Position numbers and translations under genes: made by a program
The notes under the pieces: generated by a model
Told to the model about the DNA's origin: nothing
What the model saw: the letters and a program-made list of their open reading frames with translations, nothing else
The model's database searches: none
In this document: positions 55,520-62,879 of the stretch, one piece after another
Numbering within the stretch: position 1 is the stretch's first letter
Layout: every line of letters begins with the position of its first letter
Source of the DNA: Chromobacterium sp. ATCC 53434
GTDB lineage: Bacteria; Pseudomonadota; Gammaproteobacteria; Burkholderiales; Chromobacteriaceae
Direction of reading: 5' to 3'
Assembly: GCF_002848345.1 (NCBI RefSeq)
Contig: NZ_CP025429.1
Coordinates: 4,588,001-4,652,000, forward strand
Length of the DNA stretch: 64,000 nucleotides

Positions 55520-56530
55520 TCAGCAGCCGAACATCGCGCGCGCGGTGCGCAGCATCTGGCAGCTGAAGCCCCACTCGTTGTCGTACCAGGCCAGCACCTT
55601 CACCATATTGCCGCCGGTGACCTTGGTCAGCGTGGAGTCGAAGGTGGACGCCTCCTCGGTGTGGTTGAAGTCGCCGGACACCAGGGGCAGCGTGTTGAAA
55701 CCCAGTATGCCCTTCATGCTGCCGTTGGCGGCGCCCTCCAGGATCTCGTTGACCTCGTCGCGGCAGGTGTCGCGCGCGGCGGTGAAGGTCAAATCGACCA
55801 GCGACACATTGATGGTCGGCACGCGCACCGCGAAGCCGTCCAGACGGCCCTTCAGCTCCGGCAGCACCAGGCCGACGGCCTTGGCGGCGCCGGTCTTGGT
55901 CGGGATCATATTGTCGGTGGCGGAGCGGGCGCGGCGCAGGTCCTTGTGCTTGACGTCGGTCAGCACCTGGTCGTTGGTGAACGCGTGGATGGTGGTCATC
56001 AGGCCCTTCTTGATGCCGATCGCGTCGTTCAGCGCCTTGGCCACCGGCGCCAGGCAGTTGGTGGTGCAGCTGGCGTTGGAGACCACGGTCATGTCCGCGG
56101 TTAGCACGTCGTGGTTGACGCCGTAGACCACGGTGGCGTCGACATCGTCGCCGCCCGGCGCCGAAATCAGCACCTTCTTGGCGCCGGCGGCCAGGTGGGC
56201 CTGGCACTTTTCCTTGGTGGTGAAGGCGCCGGTGCATTCCAGCACCAGGTCGACATCCAGCTCGCGCCACGGCAGCTCGGCCGGGTTGCGGGTGCTGAAG
56301 AAGGGAATGCGGTCGCCGTTGAGCACCAGATGGCCGTCTTCCTGCGCCACGGTGCCGGGGAAACGCCCGTGCACGGTATCGAACTGGGTCAGGTGGGCGT
56401 TGATGCCGAGGTCGCCGGAGGCATTGACCGCCACCACCGTGAAATCGTCGTGCAACTTGTTTTCATAGATGGCGCGCAAAACCTGGCGGCCAATGCGACC
56501 GTAACCGTTGATGGCGAGGCGGATGGTCAT
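55520..56530 (-). CDS. gap: Glyceraldehyde-3-phosphate dehydrogenase, unusual cofactor site
   Basis: A 336-residue GAPDH. The NAD-binding start is [17 protein letters not shown], the catalytic C155 lies in [10 protein letters not shown]182 in TTIHAFTND, and the C-terminus has WYDNEWGFS. Where NAD-specific enzymes have Asp after the second strand (position 32 by Bacillus numbering, usually INDL), this has VNASGD (A37). The L-P pair of the S-loop is V193-K194 ([11 protein letters not shown]). Both changes point to relaxed or NADP preference. It is between pgk and tkt, each separated by a terminator. Confidence 0.94.
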   Translation of the reverse strand: MTIRLAINGYGRIGRQVLRAIYENKLHDDFTVVAVNASGDLGINAHLTQFDTVHGRFPGTVAQEDGHLVLNGDRIPFFSTRNPAELPWRELDVDLVLECTGAFTTKEKCQAHLAAGAKKVLISAPGGDDVDATVVYGVNHDVLTADMTVVSNASCTTNCLAPVAKALNDAIGIKKGLMTTIHAFTNDQVLTDVKHKDLRRARSATDNMIPTKTGAAKAVGLVLPELKGRLDGFAVRVPTINVSLVDLTFTAARDTCRDEVNEILEGAANGSMKGILGFNTLPLVSGDFNHTEEASTFDSTLTKVTGGNMVKVLAWYDNEWGFSCQMLRTARAMFGC

Positions 56531-56584
56531 GCTACAGGGTCTCCCGGTGAAGCTTTTGTAGTGCGGCGACTACATGGTGTGGCG

Positions 56585-56615
56585 AAAAAAAGGCCATCGC
56601 GCTGCGGCGATGGCC
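56585..56615 (-). terminator. Terminator of tkt
   Basis: GGCCATCGC and GCGATGGCC pair around GCTGCG; on the minus strand CTTTTTTTCG follows. It leaves about 54 bases for a gap promoter. Confidence 0.85.
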
Positions 56616-56626
56616 GGACTGCTAAA

Positions 56627-58615
56627 TCAGCGAAGCACGGCGCGGGTCTTGGCGACCACGCTTTCGACGGTGAAGCCGAACTCCTTGAACAGCTGGGCGG
56701 CCGGCGCCGATTCGCCGAAATGGTCGATGCCGACCACTTCGCCTTCCAGGCCGACATACTTGCGCCAGAAGTCCGGATGGCCGGCCTCGATGGCGACGCG
56801 CGGCAGGCCCGGCGTCAACACGCTCTGCTGCCAGGCCTTGTCCTGGGCGTCGAACACATTGGTGCAAGGCATCGACACCACGCGGACCGGCACGCCCTCG
56901 GCGGCCAGCGCTTCCTGCGCCTTCAACGCCAGTTCCACTTCGGAACCGGTGGCGATCAGCACCGCGCGGGCGCCGGCGGCGTCGCGCAGCACGTAGCCGC
57001 CTTTGCGGATCGCGGCGGTCTGCGCCTCGTCGCGGGCGACGAAGGGCAGGTTCTGCCGGCTCAGCACCAGGCTGGACGGCGTGGTTTTCTGCTCGATCGC
57101 GTGCGCCCAGGCCACCGCGGTCTCGGTGGTGTCGCACGGACGCCAGGTGTGGTGGTTCGGGATGTAGCGCAGCGTGGCGGTCTGTTCCACCGGCTGGTGG
57201 GTCGGGCCGTCTTCGCCGAGGCCGATCGAATCGTGGGTGAACACGAAGATCGGGTTGATCTTCATCAGCGAGGCCATGCGCAGCGCGTTGCGGGCGTATT
57301 CGCTGAACATCAGGAAGGTGCCGCCGTACGGGCGCAGGCCGCCGTGCAGCGTCATGCCGTTGATGATGGCCGACATGCCGAACTCGCGGACGCCGTAGCT
57401 GATGTAGTTGCCACCGCCTTCGCCGTCCAGCCACTTGGAGCCGGACCAGTTGGTCAGGTTGGAGCCGGTCAGGTCGGCGGAGCCGCCGACGAATTCCGGC
57501 AGCGACGGGGAGAACGCTTCCAGCGCGATCTGGCTGGCCTTGCGGGTGGCCACGGTCTGGGCGGCGTCGGCGATCTTGGCGATCGCGGCGGCCTGGGTCT
57601 CGGCCCAGGCGCCCGGCAGCTCGCCCGCCATCCGGCGCTCGAACTCGGCGGCCAGCTGCGGGTGGGTGGCGCGGTAGGCGTCGAAACGCTTCTGCCATTC
57701 GATCTCGGCGACGGCGCCCTTGTCGCGGGCGCTCCACTCGGCGTAGATCTCGGACGGAATCTCGAACGGCGCGTGCGGCCACTTCAACAGATCGCGCGCG
57801 GCGGCGATCTCGCCGGCGCCCAGCGGGGAGCCGTGGCAGTCGTGGCTGCCCTGCTTGGTCGGCGCGCCGAAGCCGATGGTGGTCTTGCAGCAGATCAGCG
57901 TCGGCTTGTCGGCGCTCTTCTTGGCGGTGGCGATCGCGGTGGCGATCTCGGCCGGGTCGTGGCCGTTGACGTTGCGGATCACCTGCCAGCCGTAGGCTTC
58001 GAAGCGGGCCGGAGTGTCGTCGCTGAACCAGCCTTCGACGTGGCCGTCGATGGAGATGCCGTTGTCGTCCCAGAAGGCGACCAGCTTGGAGAGGCCCCAG
58101 GTGCCGGCCAGCGAGCAAGCCTCGTGGCTGATGCCTTCCATCAGGCAGCCGTCGCCAAGGAAGGCGTAGGTGTGATGGTTGACGATATCATGGCCGTCGC
58201 GGTTGAATTGCGTGGCCAGCATCTTCTCGGCCAGCGCCATGCCGACGGCGTTGGTGATGCCCTGGCCCAGCGGGCCGGTGGTGGTTTCCACGCCCGGCGC
58301 GTAACCGTACTCCGGGTGGCCCGGCGTCCTGGAATGCAGCTGGCGGAAATTCTTGAGGTCGTCGATCGAGAGGTCGTAGCCGGACAGATGCAGCAAGCTG
58401 TAGATCAGCATCGAGCCGTGGCCGTTGGAAAGGACGAAGCGGTCGCGGTCGGCCCAGTCCGGATTGGCCGGATTGTGCTTCAGATGATCGCGCCACAGGA
58501 CTTCGGCGATGTCAGCCATACCCATCGGCGCGCCGGGGTGGCCGGATTTGGCCTTCTCCACGGCGTCCATCGACAGGAAACGGATGGCGTTGGCAAGCTC
58601 GGTGCGGGTAACCAT
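56627..58615 (-). CDS. tkt: Transketolase
   Basis: A 662-residue thiamine-diphosphate enzyme of the pentose phosphate and Calvin pathways. [49 protein letters not shown], the ThDP motif [20 protein letters not shown] (GDG...), [20 protein letters not shown] and the pyrimidine-domain [13 protein letters not shown] and [18 protein letters not shown] are complete. The ATG at 58615 ([10 protein letters not shown]) is chosen over upstream codons to 58660. It is first of tkt-gap-pgk on the minus strand. Confidence 0.97.
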   Translation of the reverse strand: MVTRTELANAIRFLSMDAVEKAKSGHPGAPMGMADIAEVLWRDHLKHNPANPDWADRDRFVLSNGHGSMLIYSLLHLSGYDLSIDDLKNFRQLHSRTPGHPEYGYAPGVETTTGPLGQGITNAVGMALAEKMLATQFNRDGHDIVNHHTYAFLGDGCLMEGISHEACSLAGTWGLSKLVAFWDDNGISIDGHVEGWFSDDTPARFEAYGWQVIRNVNGHDPAEIATAIATAKKSADKPTLICCKTTIGFGAPTKQGSHDCHGSPLGAGEIAAARDLLKWPHAPFEIPSEIYAEWSARDKGAVAEIEWQKRFDAYRATHPQLAAEFERRMAGELPGAWAETQAAAIAKIADAAQTVATRKASQIALEAFSPSLPEFVGGSADLTGSNLTNWSGSKWLDGEGGGNYISYGVREFGMSAIINGMTLHGGLRPYGGTFLMFSEYARNALRMASLMKINPIFVFTHDSIGLGEDGPTHQPVEQTATLRYIPNHHTWRPCDTTETAVAWAHAIEQKTTPSSLVLSRQNLPFVARDEAQTAAIRKGGYVLRDAAGARAVLIATGSEVELALKAQEALAAEGVPVRVVSMPCTNVFDAQDKAWQQSVLTPGLPRVAIEAGHPDFWRKYVGLEGEVVGIDHFGESAPAAQLFKEFGFTVESVVAKTRAVLR

Positions 58616-58858
58616 TCGGTAAAACCTCAAGACTATTTGGGAACCGGAACGACGGTTCAACTCCTGCGCTCTGATGCCACCGGCGACAGGACCCTACCGT
58701 CGCGAAACCGCAGGATTATCGCCGATTTCGCCCATTGCCGGCAACCGGCCATACCGGCCGCAAAATGCGTAAAATCAGATAGAACCATGCTTGAATGGAA
58801 TGGTCAGTGCCTATTTCCCATCGATAACGGCGGCTAAATCGCCAGTTCGGAGAACCTC

Positions 58859-59632
58859 ATGCAGTCACCCGACACCGTCCATCCTCCCCGCAAGATCGCC
58901 GCCGGCCGCGGCTGGCGCTGGTGCGTGGAAGCGTTCCACATCGTGCGCGAGCAACCGCTGACCTGGGTGCTGCTGACGCTGGTCTATCTGCTGATAGGCT
59001 TCGCCGTCAGCCTGGTGCCGGTGCTGGGCCGCTTCGCCGGCGCCCTGATCGGCCCGCTGTTCGGCGCCGGCTACGTGCTGGCCGCGCACAAATCCGTATC
59101 GGGCGGGGAGCTGGAGCTGGCCGACCTGTTCGAGGGCTTTCGCCGCGCGCCCGGCCCGCTGATCCTGGTCGGCGTCATCTACTTCGCGCTGGCGCTGGCC
59201 TCGGTGCTGGTGATCACCATCGGCGGCGTCGCCGCCGGCGCCGGCGGCGGACTGCTGAGCCAGCCGGCGGCCGAGGCCGGCCAGCACGCGGCGGCGGCCT
59301 CCGGCACCGTCGGCGTGCTGCTGCTGGTGATGGCGGTGGTGATGTTCGTCGTCAGCCTGTGCTACTGGTTCGCGCCGGCGCTGGTGGTGCTGAACGGCGT
59401 CTCGGCGTGGCAGGCCATACGCGGCAGCCTGTCCGCCGGCCTGGCCAACTGGCGGCCGCTGCTGGTCGCCGCGCTGGCACTGGGCCTGCTGCTGATCCCG
59501 GCGCTGCTGCCGCTGGGCCTGGGCCTGCTGCTGTGGATTCCGGTGGCCTTCGTCACCGCCTACACCAGCTGGCGCGACGTGTTCGGCCAGCCGGAAGCCC
59601 CGGCGCCGGTCGAAGCGCCGGCCCAGCTGTAA
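58859..59632 (+). CDS. BPSS1780-type membrane protein
   Basis: A 257-residue inner-membrane protein with about six hydrophobic segments, starting with a soluble stretch and AGRGWRWCVEAFHIVREQPLTWVLLTLVYLLIG, which is the typical opening of the BPSS1780/COG5473 family of beta-proteobacteria. LADLFEGFRRAPGPLILVGVIY and FAPALVVLNGVSAWQAIRGSL are conserved-looking. Function is unknown. It is divergent from tkt and ends ten bases before the convergent O-methyltransferase gene. Confidence 0.82.
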   Translation: MQSPDTVHPPRKIAAGRGWRWCVEAFHIVREQPLTWVLLTLVYLLIGFAVSLVPVLGRFAGALIGPLFGAGYVLAAHKSVSGGELELADLFEGFRRAPGPLILVGVIYFALALASVLVITIGGVAAGAGGGLLSQPAAEAGQHAAAASGTVGVLLLVMAVVMFVVSLCYWFAPALVVLNGVSAWQAIRGSLSAGLANWRPLLVAALALGLLLIPALLPLGLGLLLWIPVAFVTAYTSWRDVFGQPEAPAPVEAPAQL

Positions 59633-59642
59633 GCTATGGCAA

Positions 59643-60311
59643 TCAGCGCTCGACGATGGCCAGCGCGAAACCGTCGTAGCCCTTGCTGCCGACGGTCTGG
59701 ATCGCGGTGGCCGACAAGCGCGGATCGGCGCCCAACAGCTCGATGAAGCGACGGGTGCCGACGATGGCCGGGTCGGGGTTGGCCGGATTGGCCACCTCGC
59801 CCTGGCGCGCGACATTGTCGCCGACGATGACGGTGCCCGGCCGCGACAGCCGCAGCGCCAGCTCCAGATAGACCGGATTGTTGGGCTTGTCGGCGTCGAT
59901 GAAGATCAGGTCGAACGGCACCTCGCCGGCGGCGATCAGGCCTTGCAGCGTCTCGGCCGCCGCGCCCTGCAGGATGTCCACCCTGTCGGCCAGGCCGGCG
60001 CGCGCCAGATTGGCGGCCGCCACCTCGACGTGCCGCGGCTCATACTCCAGCGTCAGCAAGCGGCCGCCGGCCGGCAAGGCCCGCGCCAGCCAGATCGCGC
60101 TGTAACCGCCCAGCGTGCCGATCTCCAGAATCCGCTTGGCGCCGTGTATCCGCGCCAGCAGATTCAGGAACTTGCCCTGGTTCGGCGCCACATTGATCGC
60201 CGGCAGCCCGGCGGCGGCGCTGGCCGCCAACGCCGCGTCCAACGCGGCGTCCGGCCCGACCAGCTGTTTGCAGAAATAATCGTCGACCTCGTTCCAGCGT
60301 GCGTCCTGCAT
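59643..60311 (-). CDS. O-methyltransferase (CCoAOMT-like)
   Basis: A 222-residue class I methyltransferase of the small bacterial catechol/caffeoyl-CoA type. NVAPNQGKFLNLLARI, SAM motif RILEIGTLGGYSAIWLA, LTLEYEPRHVEVA, the metal-site FDLIFIDADKPNNPVYLE and VGDNVARQG are in order. It would methylate a hydroxyl on a small, probably aromatic, substrate with a divalent metal. AGGGGGTAGGC precedes the ATG at 60311. The upstream GST gene has its own terminator just before. Confidence 0.9.
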   Translation of the reverse strand: MQDARWNEVDDYFCKQLVGPDAALDAALAASAAAGLPAINVAPNQGKFLNLLARIHGAKRILEIGTLGGYSAIWLARALPAGGRLLTLEYEPRHVEVAAANLARAGLADRVDILQGAAAETLQGLIAAGEVPFDLIFIDADKPNNPVYLELALRLSRPGTVIVGDNVARQGEVANPANPDPAIVGTRRFIELLGADPRLSATAIQTVGSKGYDGFALAIVER

Positions 60312-60328
60312 GCCTACCCCCTTGTCAG

Positions 60329-60347
60329 AAAAAAAGCCGCGCGCGGC
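60329..60347 (-). terminator. Terminator of the GST gene at 60361
   Basis: GCCGCG-CGCGGC is a 12-base palindromic stem, followed on the minus strand by seven T residues. Confidence 0.75.
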
Positions 60348-60360
60348 GGCGTATCGGCCG

Positions 60361-60978
60361 TCAGGCCACGCCGTCGCCGCCATGGGCCTGGTAGGCCGGA
60401 CGGCGGCGCAGCCGCTCGAAATAGGCCTCAGCCTTAGGCAAGGCCGGCTTGTCGAACGGCGTCAGCAGCCAGCGCTGCACCGCCCCTCCCAGCACGATGT
60501 CGGCCAGCGTGAAAGTGTCGCCCAATACCCAGCCGTCGCCCAACTGCGACTCCAGCAGCGCCATCTGCTTTTTCCATGACGCCACGCTGTCGGCGATGCG
60601 CGCCGGATCGCGGTGGTCCGGGCTGTTGCGGCTCAGCGCGTGAAAAGCGTACACCCAGGCGGGGTTCAGATCGGCGGCCTGCCAATCCATCCACTTCTCG
60701 ACCGCGGCGCGCGCGGCTGGATCCAGAGGCAGCAAATCGTGGCGGCCGTGCTTCGCGGCCAGGTAGCGACAGATGGTGTTGGACTCCGACAGCACGACGT
60801 CGCCGTCCACCAGCACCGGGATCATCTCAAACGGATTCAGCGCCAGGAATTCCGGATCGGAAACCGGACGCACGCCGCGCCCCCAATCCTCGCGCTGATA
60901 ATCGAGGCCGATTTCATGGCAAGTCCACAAGACCTTGCGGACGTTGATCGAGCTGCTGCGGCCCAGGATGCGGAGCAT
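60361..60978 (-). CDS. Glutathione S-transferase family protein
   Basis: A 205-residue GST. The thioredoxin-fold domain has RSSSINVRKVLWTCHEIGLDYQ, LNPFEMIPVLVDGD (cis-Pro) and LSESNTICRYLAAKHG (Glu-Ser pair); the C-terminal domain has WMDWQAADLNPAW and GDTFTLADIVLGGAVQRW. The start at 60978 (MLRILGR) is favoured; the open frame to 61179 runs into the lipoprotein gene. Substrate unknown. It is monocistronic. Confidence 0.92.
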   Translation of the reverse strand: MLRILGRSSSINVRKVLWTCHEIGLDYQREDWGRGVRPVSDPEFLALNPFEMIPVLVDGDVVLSESNTICRYLAAKHGRHDLLPLDPAARAAVEKWMDWQAADLNPAWVYAFHALSRNSPDHRDPARIADSVASWKKQMALLESQLGDGWVLGDTFTLADIVLGGAVQRWLLTPFDKPALPKAEAYFERLRRRPAYQAHGGDGVA

Positions 60979-61069
60979 GGTGCGGTCCTTGTCGGAAACG
61001 GAATGCCGACCAGTGTAATCCGGAACATGCGGAAAGCATATGGCGCGCGGCCGGAATGCGGCACACCGT

Positions 61070-61540
61070 CTAGCGGACCGCTCCCGAGACCGGCGCCGAC
61101 GCGTCGATATGGCCGCGGGCGCGCTCGGCATCGGCCGCCTCCGGCCGGTACTCGGCCCAGACGTCGGCGTCGCGCTCACGGTAACGCACCACGCCGCGGT
61201 CCAGGTCGAAGTCGTAATGGGCGTACACCCCGCGCGCCAGCAGCAGCGCCGGCGGGAACAGCAGCACGCCGGACGCGACGTTGCCGCCGTTGACCTTCAG
61301 CGGCAGCAGGCCGTACAACGGCGCCTTGCCGTCGCCGCTGGCCTTGAACTCGTAGCGGCTGAAACTGGTGTTGTCGTAGGTCTTGGTCGGCGCCGGCCGC
61401 AACGGCAGCCGGACCACCTGCTTCTGGTCGTAGATGGCGACGGCGGCGTGCGGCGCGTCGCCGCTCAGCGTGGTGGTGGACGTGGCGGCGCAGCCGGCGA
61501 GGGCCAGCGCGCCGAACGGCAGGACGAAAATCTTGTTCAT
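61070..61540 (-). CDS. Putative lipoprotein of unknown function
   Basis: A 156-residue protein with a lipoprotein signal peptide: MNKIFVLPFGALALAGC ends in lipobox LAGC (Cys17). A basic/Ser-Thr stretch then leads to a domain with a further hydrophobic segment (NVASGVLLFPPALLLARGVYAHYDFD) that may insert in the membrane. No catalytic motif was recognised. The frame extends to 61618, but 61540 gives the lipobox at the correct distance. An inverted repeat lies about 105 bases upstream. Confidence 0.7.
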   Translation of the reverse strand: MNKIFVLPFGALALAGCAATSTTTLSGDAPHAAVAIYDQKQVVRLPLRPAPTKTYDNTSFSRYEFKASGDGKAPLYGLLPLKVNGGNVASGVLLFPPALLLARGVYAHYDFDLDRGVVRYRERDADVWAEYRPEAADAERARGHIDASAPVSGAVR

Positions 61541-61644
61541 GACGGCATCGAGATAGGCGAAAACAAAGCCGGCGGCATCCCGCCGCCGGCCAAAGTTGGC
61601 AATCGTAAGCGGAAACACGGCCCTACGGCCGGCCAGTCCCGCTT

Positions 61645-61672
61645 GTCATTTCAATTAAGCCATTGAAATGAC
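61645..61672. repeat. AT-rich inverted repeat upstream of the lipoprotein gene
   Basis: GTCATTTCAA and TTGAAATGAC are perfect 10-base arms around eight bases. With no flanking T-run and an AT-rich stem in GC-rich DNA, an operator is as likely as a terminator of the 61705 gene. Confidence 0.5.
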
Positions 61673-61704
61673 TTGAATTTCCCGTTTTCGCAACACGGCC
61701 GGCG

Positions 61705-61968
61705 CTATTCCAGCCCGGAACGCAGCAAGCGCGCGTGCAGCACCATATTCTCCAGCGTCAGCCGCGCGGTGGCGGCCAGATAGACCAGCATGCGCTTGGC
61801 CTGGTCCGGCTCCTCGTCGCGGAACACCAGTTCACGCTCCAGCAGCGAATCGACGATCAACTCGCGCAGATTCTGTTCGTCGAACGGCAGGTCGGCGTAG
61901 TCGATAGGGTCCTCCGACTCCACATCCTCCACCAGGCACAGCAGGTTCTCACGGCTAAGCGCATCCAT
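61705..61968 (-). CDS. Small acidic hypothetical protein
   Basis: An 87-residue, strongly acidic protein without signal peptide or membrane segment. The first half is acidic (CLVEDVESEDPIDYADLPFDEQNLRELI) and the second is helical (RMLVYLAATARLTLENMVLHARLL). No family was recognised. Third-position GC bias is like that of the neighbours, supporting a real gene. It is the last GC-rich gene before the repeats and the AT-rich right end. Confidence 0.6.
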   Translation of the reverse strand: MDALSRENLLCLVEDVESEDPIDYADLPFDEQNLRELIVDSLLERELVFRDEEPDQAKRMLVYLAATARLTLENMVLHARLLRSGLE

Positions 61969-62012
61969 GGCCTTCCCTCCGGTTCCCGAACATCGACGAC
62001 ACGTTGATACGC

Positions 62013-62087
62013 AGGGTGCGTCACCCCGTAGGGTGCGTCACCCGAAGGGCGACGCACCGTTGGCGACGCACCATTAGGCGACACACC
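62013..62087. repeat. Cluster of GGTGCGTC / GACGCACC repeats
   Basis: AGGGTGCGTCACCC occurs at 62013-62026 and 62030-62043. The inverse form GGCGACGCACC occurs at 62048-62058 and 62062-62072, with a variant GGCGACACACC at 62077-62087. Pairing of the two orientations would form a stable hairpin. It resembles short dispersed palindromic repeats. Confidence 0.7.
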
Positions 62088-62315
62088 GCTGGTGCTTGTC
62101 AGTTTGAGTGTAGCGGATGGGAGGGAAGGGGGTTTCGCAGCAAACGTCGACAAAGCTTTGTGTCCGCTTTGCGGACGATTGATTTTCATGGCGGGGCTGC
62201 CCGCCGGGCAGGTCAGGGAGCTGTCTCGCCAGCCATCGCTGAGCGAATCAGAGATTCGCACGCAGACAACACCCCTAGGCGACCCCAGCATCGCTGCGAA
62301 ACCCCGTCTCCAAAA

Positions 62316-62397
62316 CCATTCCCAAGGCGCCGGCGAACTCGCGTCGCGCTAACGTCGCGCCGCTCAAACATGCGCCGTCTTAAAACCTTGGGAATGG
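62316..62397. repeat. Inverted repeat pair CCATTCCCAAGG / CCTTGGGAATGG
   Basis: Perfect 12-base arms at 62316-62327 and 62386-62397 are 58 bases apart, with partial matches beyond the arms (TTTTGGAG against CTTCGGAG). A second pair, GGGGTTTCGCAGC (62129-62141) and GCTGCGAAACCCC (62293-62305), lies just to the left. Confidence 0.6.
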
Positions 62398-62456
62398 CTT
62401 CGGAGCCGGCTTGCTCTGATGGGGATAGGGGTGCGTCGATACCGTCCTTACCGACT

Positions 62457-62621
62457 CGTACTTTTGGTGGATATGTCGGGAAAGCAGAGAGTGCCGCTCT
62501 TGGCCCAACCTATAGCATCACTATTTACCACACAAAACTGTATGAACGTGCGGACAATGCTGCTGATATTAACCCTGGCAATAGCAACTGCAGGGATCCA
62601 AACCAGACAGACCATAATTAA
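62457..62621 (+). pseudogene. Possible 3' remnant of an unidentified gene
   Basis: A plus-strand frame ending in TAA at 62619-62621 encodes a protein-like tail (RTFGGYVGKAESAALGP, then ITIYHTKLYERADNAADI and NPGNSNCRDP). It has no plausible start or ribosome-binding site and its upstream part runs into the inverted-repeat DNA. It could be the end of a gene truncated when the segment was inserted. The family was not recognised. Confidence 0.25.
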
Positions 62622-62687
62622 CTATATACAAATACAAAAAGGTCCATAAGCACTTGATTCGTGTCTATATGGAGCCATATTACAGCT

Positions 62688-62879
62688 TTAATTATATTTC
62701 TGCGCAGCAGTGATAATTTGTTTTATTAAATTAGATGTTTGTTTTTTCTTAATCATATCCGTAATAACTATTACATTTGACTTCAATATATTATTTTCTA
62801 TTTCCGAAGATCTATGTTCGGCTTCTTGATATATATCAGGTAACGGTTTAAATAAATCAGGTTGAAATGGTATCTTCAT
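62688..62879 (-). CDS. Small protein overlapping the deaminase defence gene
   Basis: A 63-residue lysine-rich reading frame (MKIPFQPDLFKPLPDIYQEA..., ending IKQIITAAQKYN) with GGAGAAGGCC directly before its ATG, one of the clearest ribosome-binding sites in this region. It overlaps the last 23 bases of the upstream deaminase gene in another frame, so translation is probably coupled. It is AT-rich like that gene. It has no signal peptide or membrane segment; two amphipathic helices are likely. No family was recognised. It could be a regulator or partner of the deaminase, or a chance frame. Confidence 0.5.
   Translation of the reverse strand: MKIPFQPDLFKPLPDIYQEAEHRSSEIENNILKSNVIVITDMIKKKQTSNLIKQIITAAQKYN

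Larger units (their letters stand above)
61969..62687. other. Repeat-rich, mostly non-coding boundary region
   Basis: These 719 bases hold no confident gene. They contain the GGTGCGTC/GACGCACC repeat cluster (62013-62087), two pairs of inverted repeats (62129-62141 with 62293-62305; 62316-62327 with 62386-62397) and a possible gene remnant (62457-62621). Base composition falls from GC-rich to AT-rich across about 62480-62560. It looks like the left boundary of an acquired segment. Confidence 0.6.

Noticed and set aside
56111..58837. 908-codon plus-strand frame opposite gap and tkt
   Set aside because: Shadow frame; crosses the tkt terminator and two enzymes with full catalytic motifs.
61857..62352. 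Small frames on both strands through the boundary repeats
   Set aside because: They are generated by repeat and palindromic sequence and lack ribosome-binding sites; better described as non-coding.
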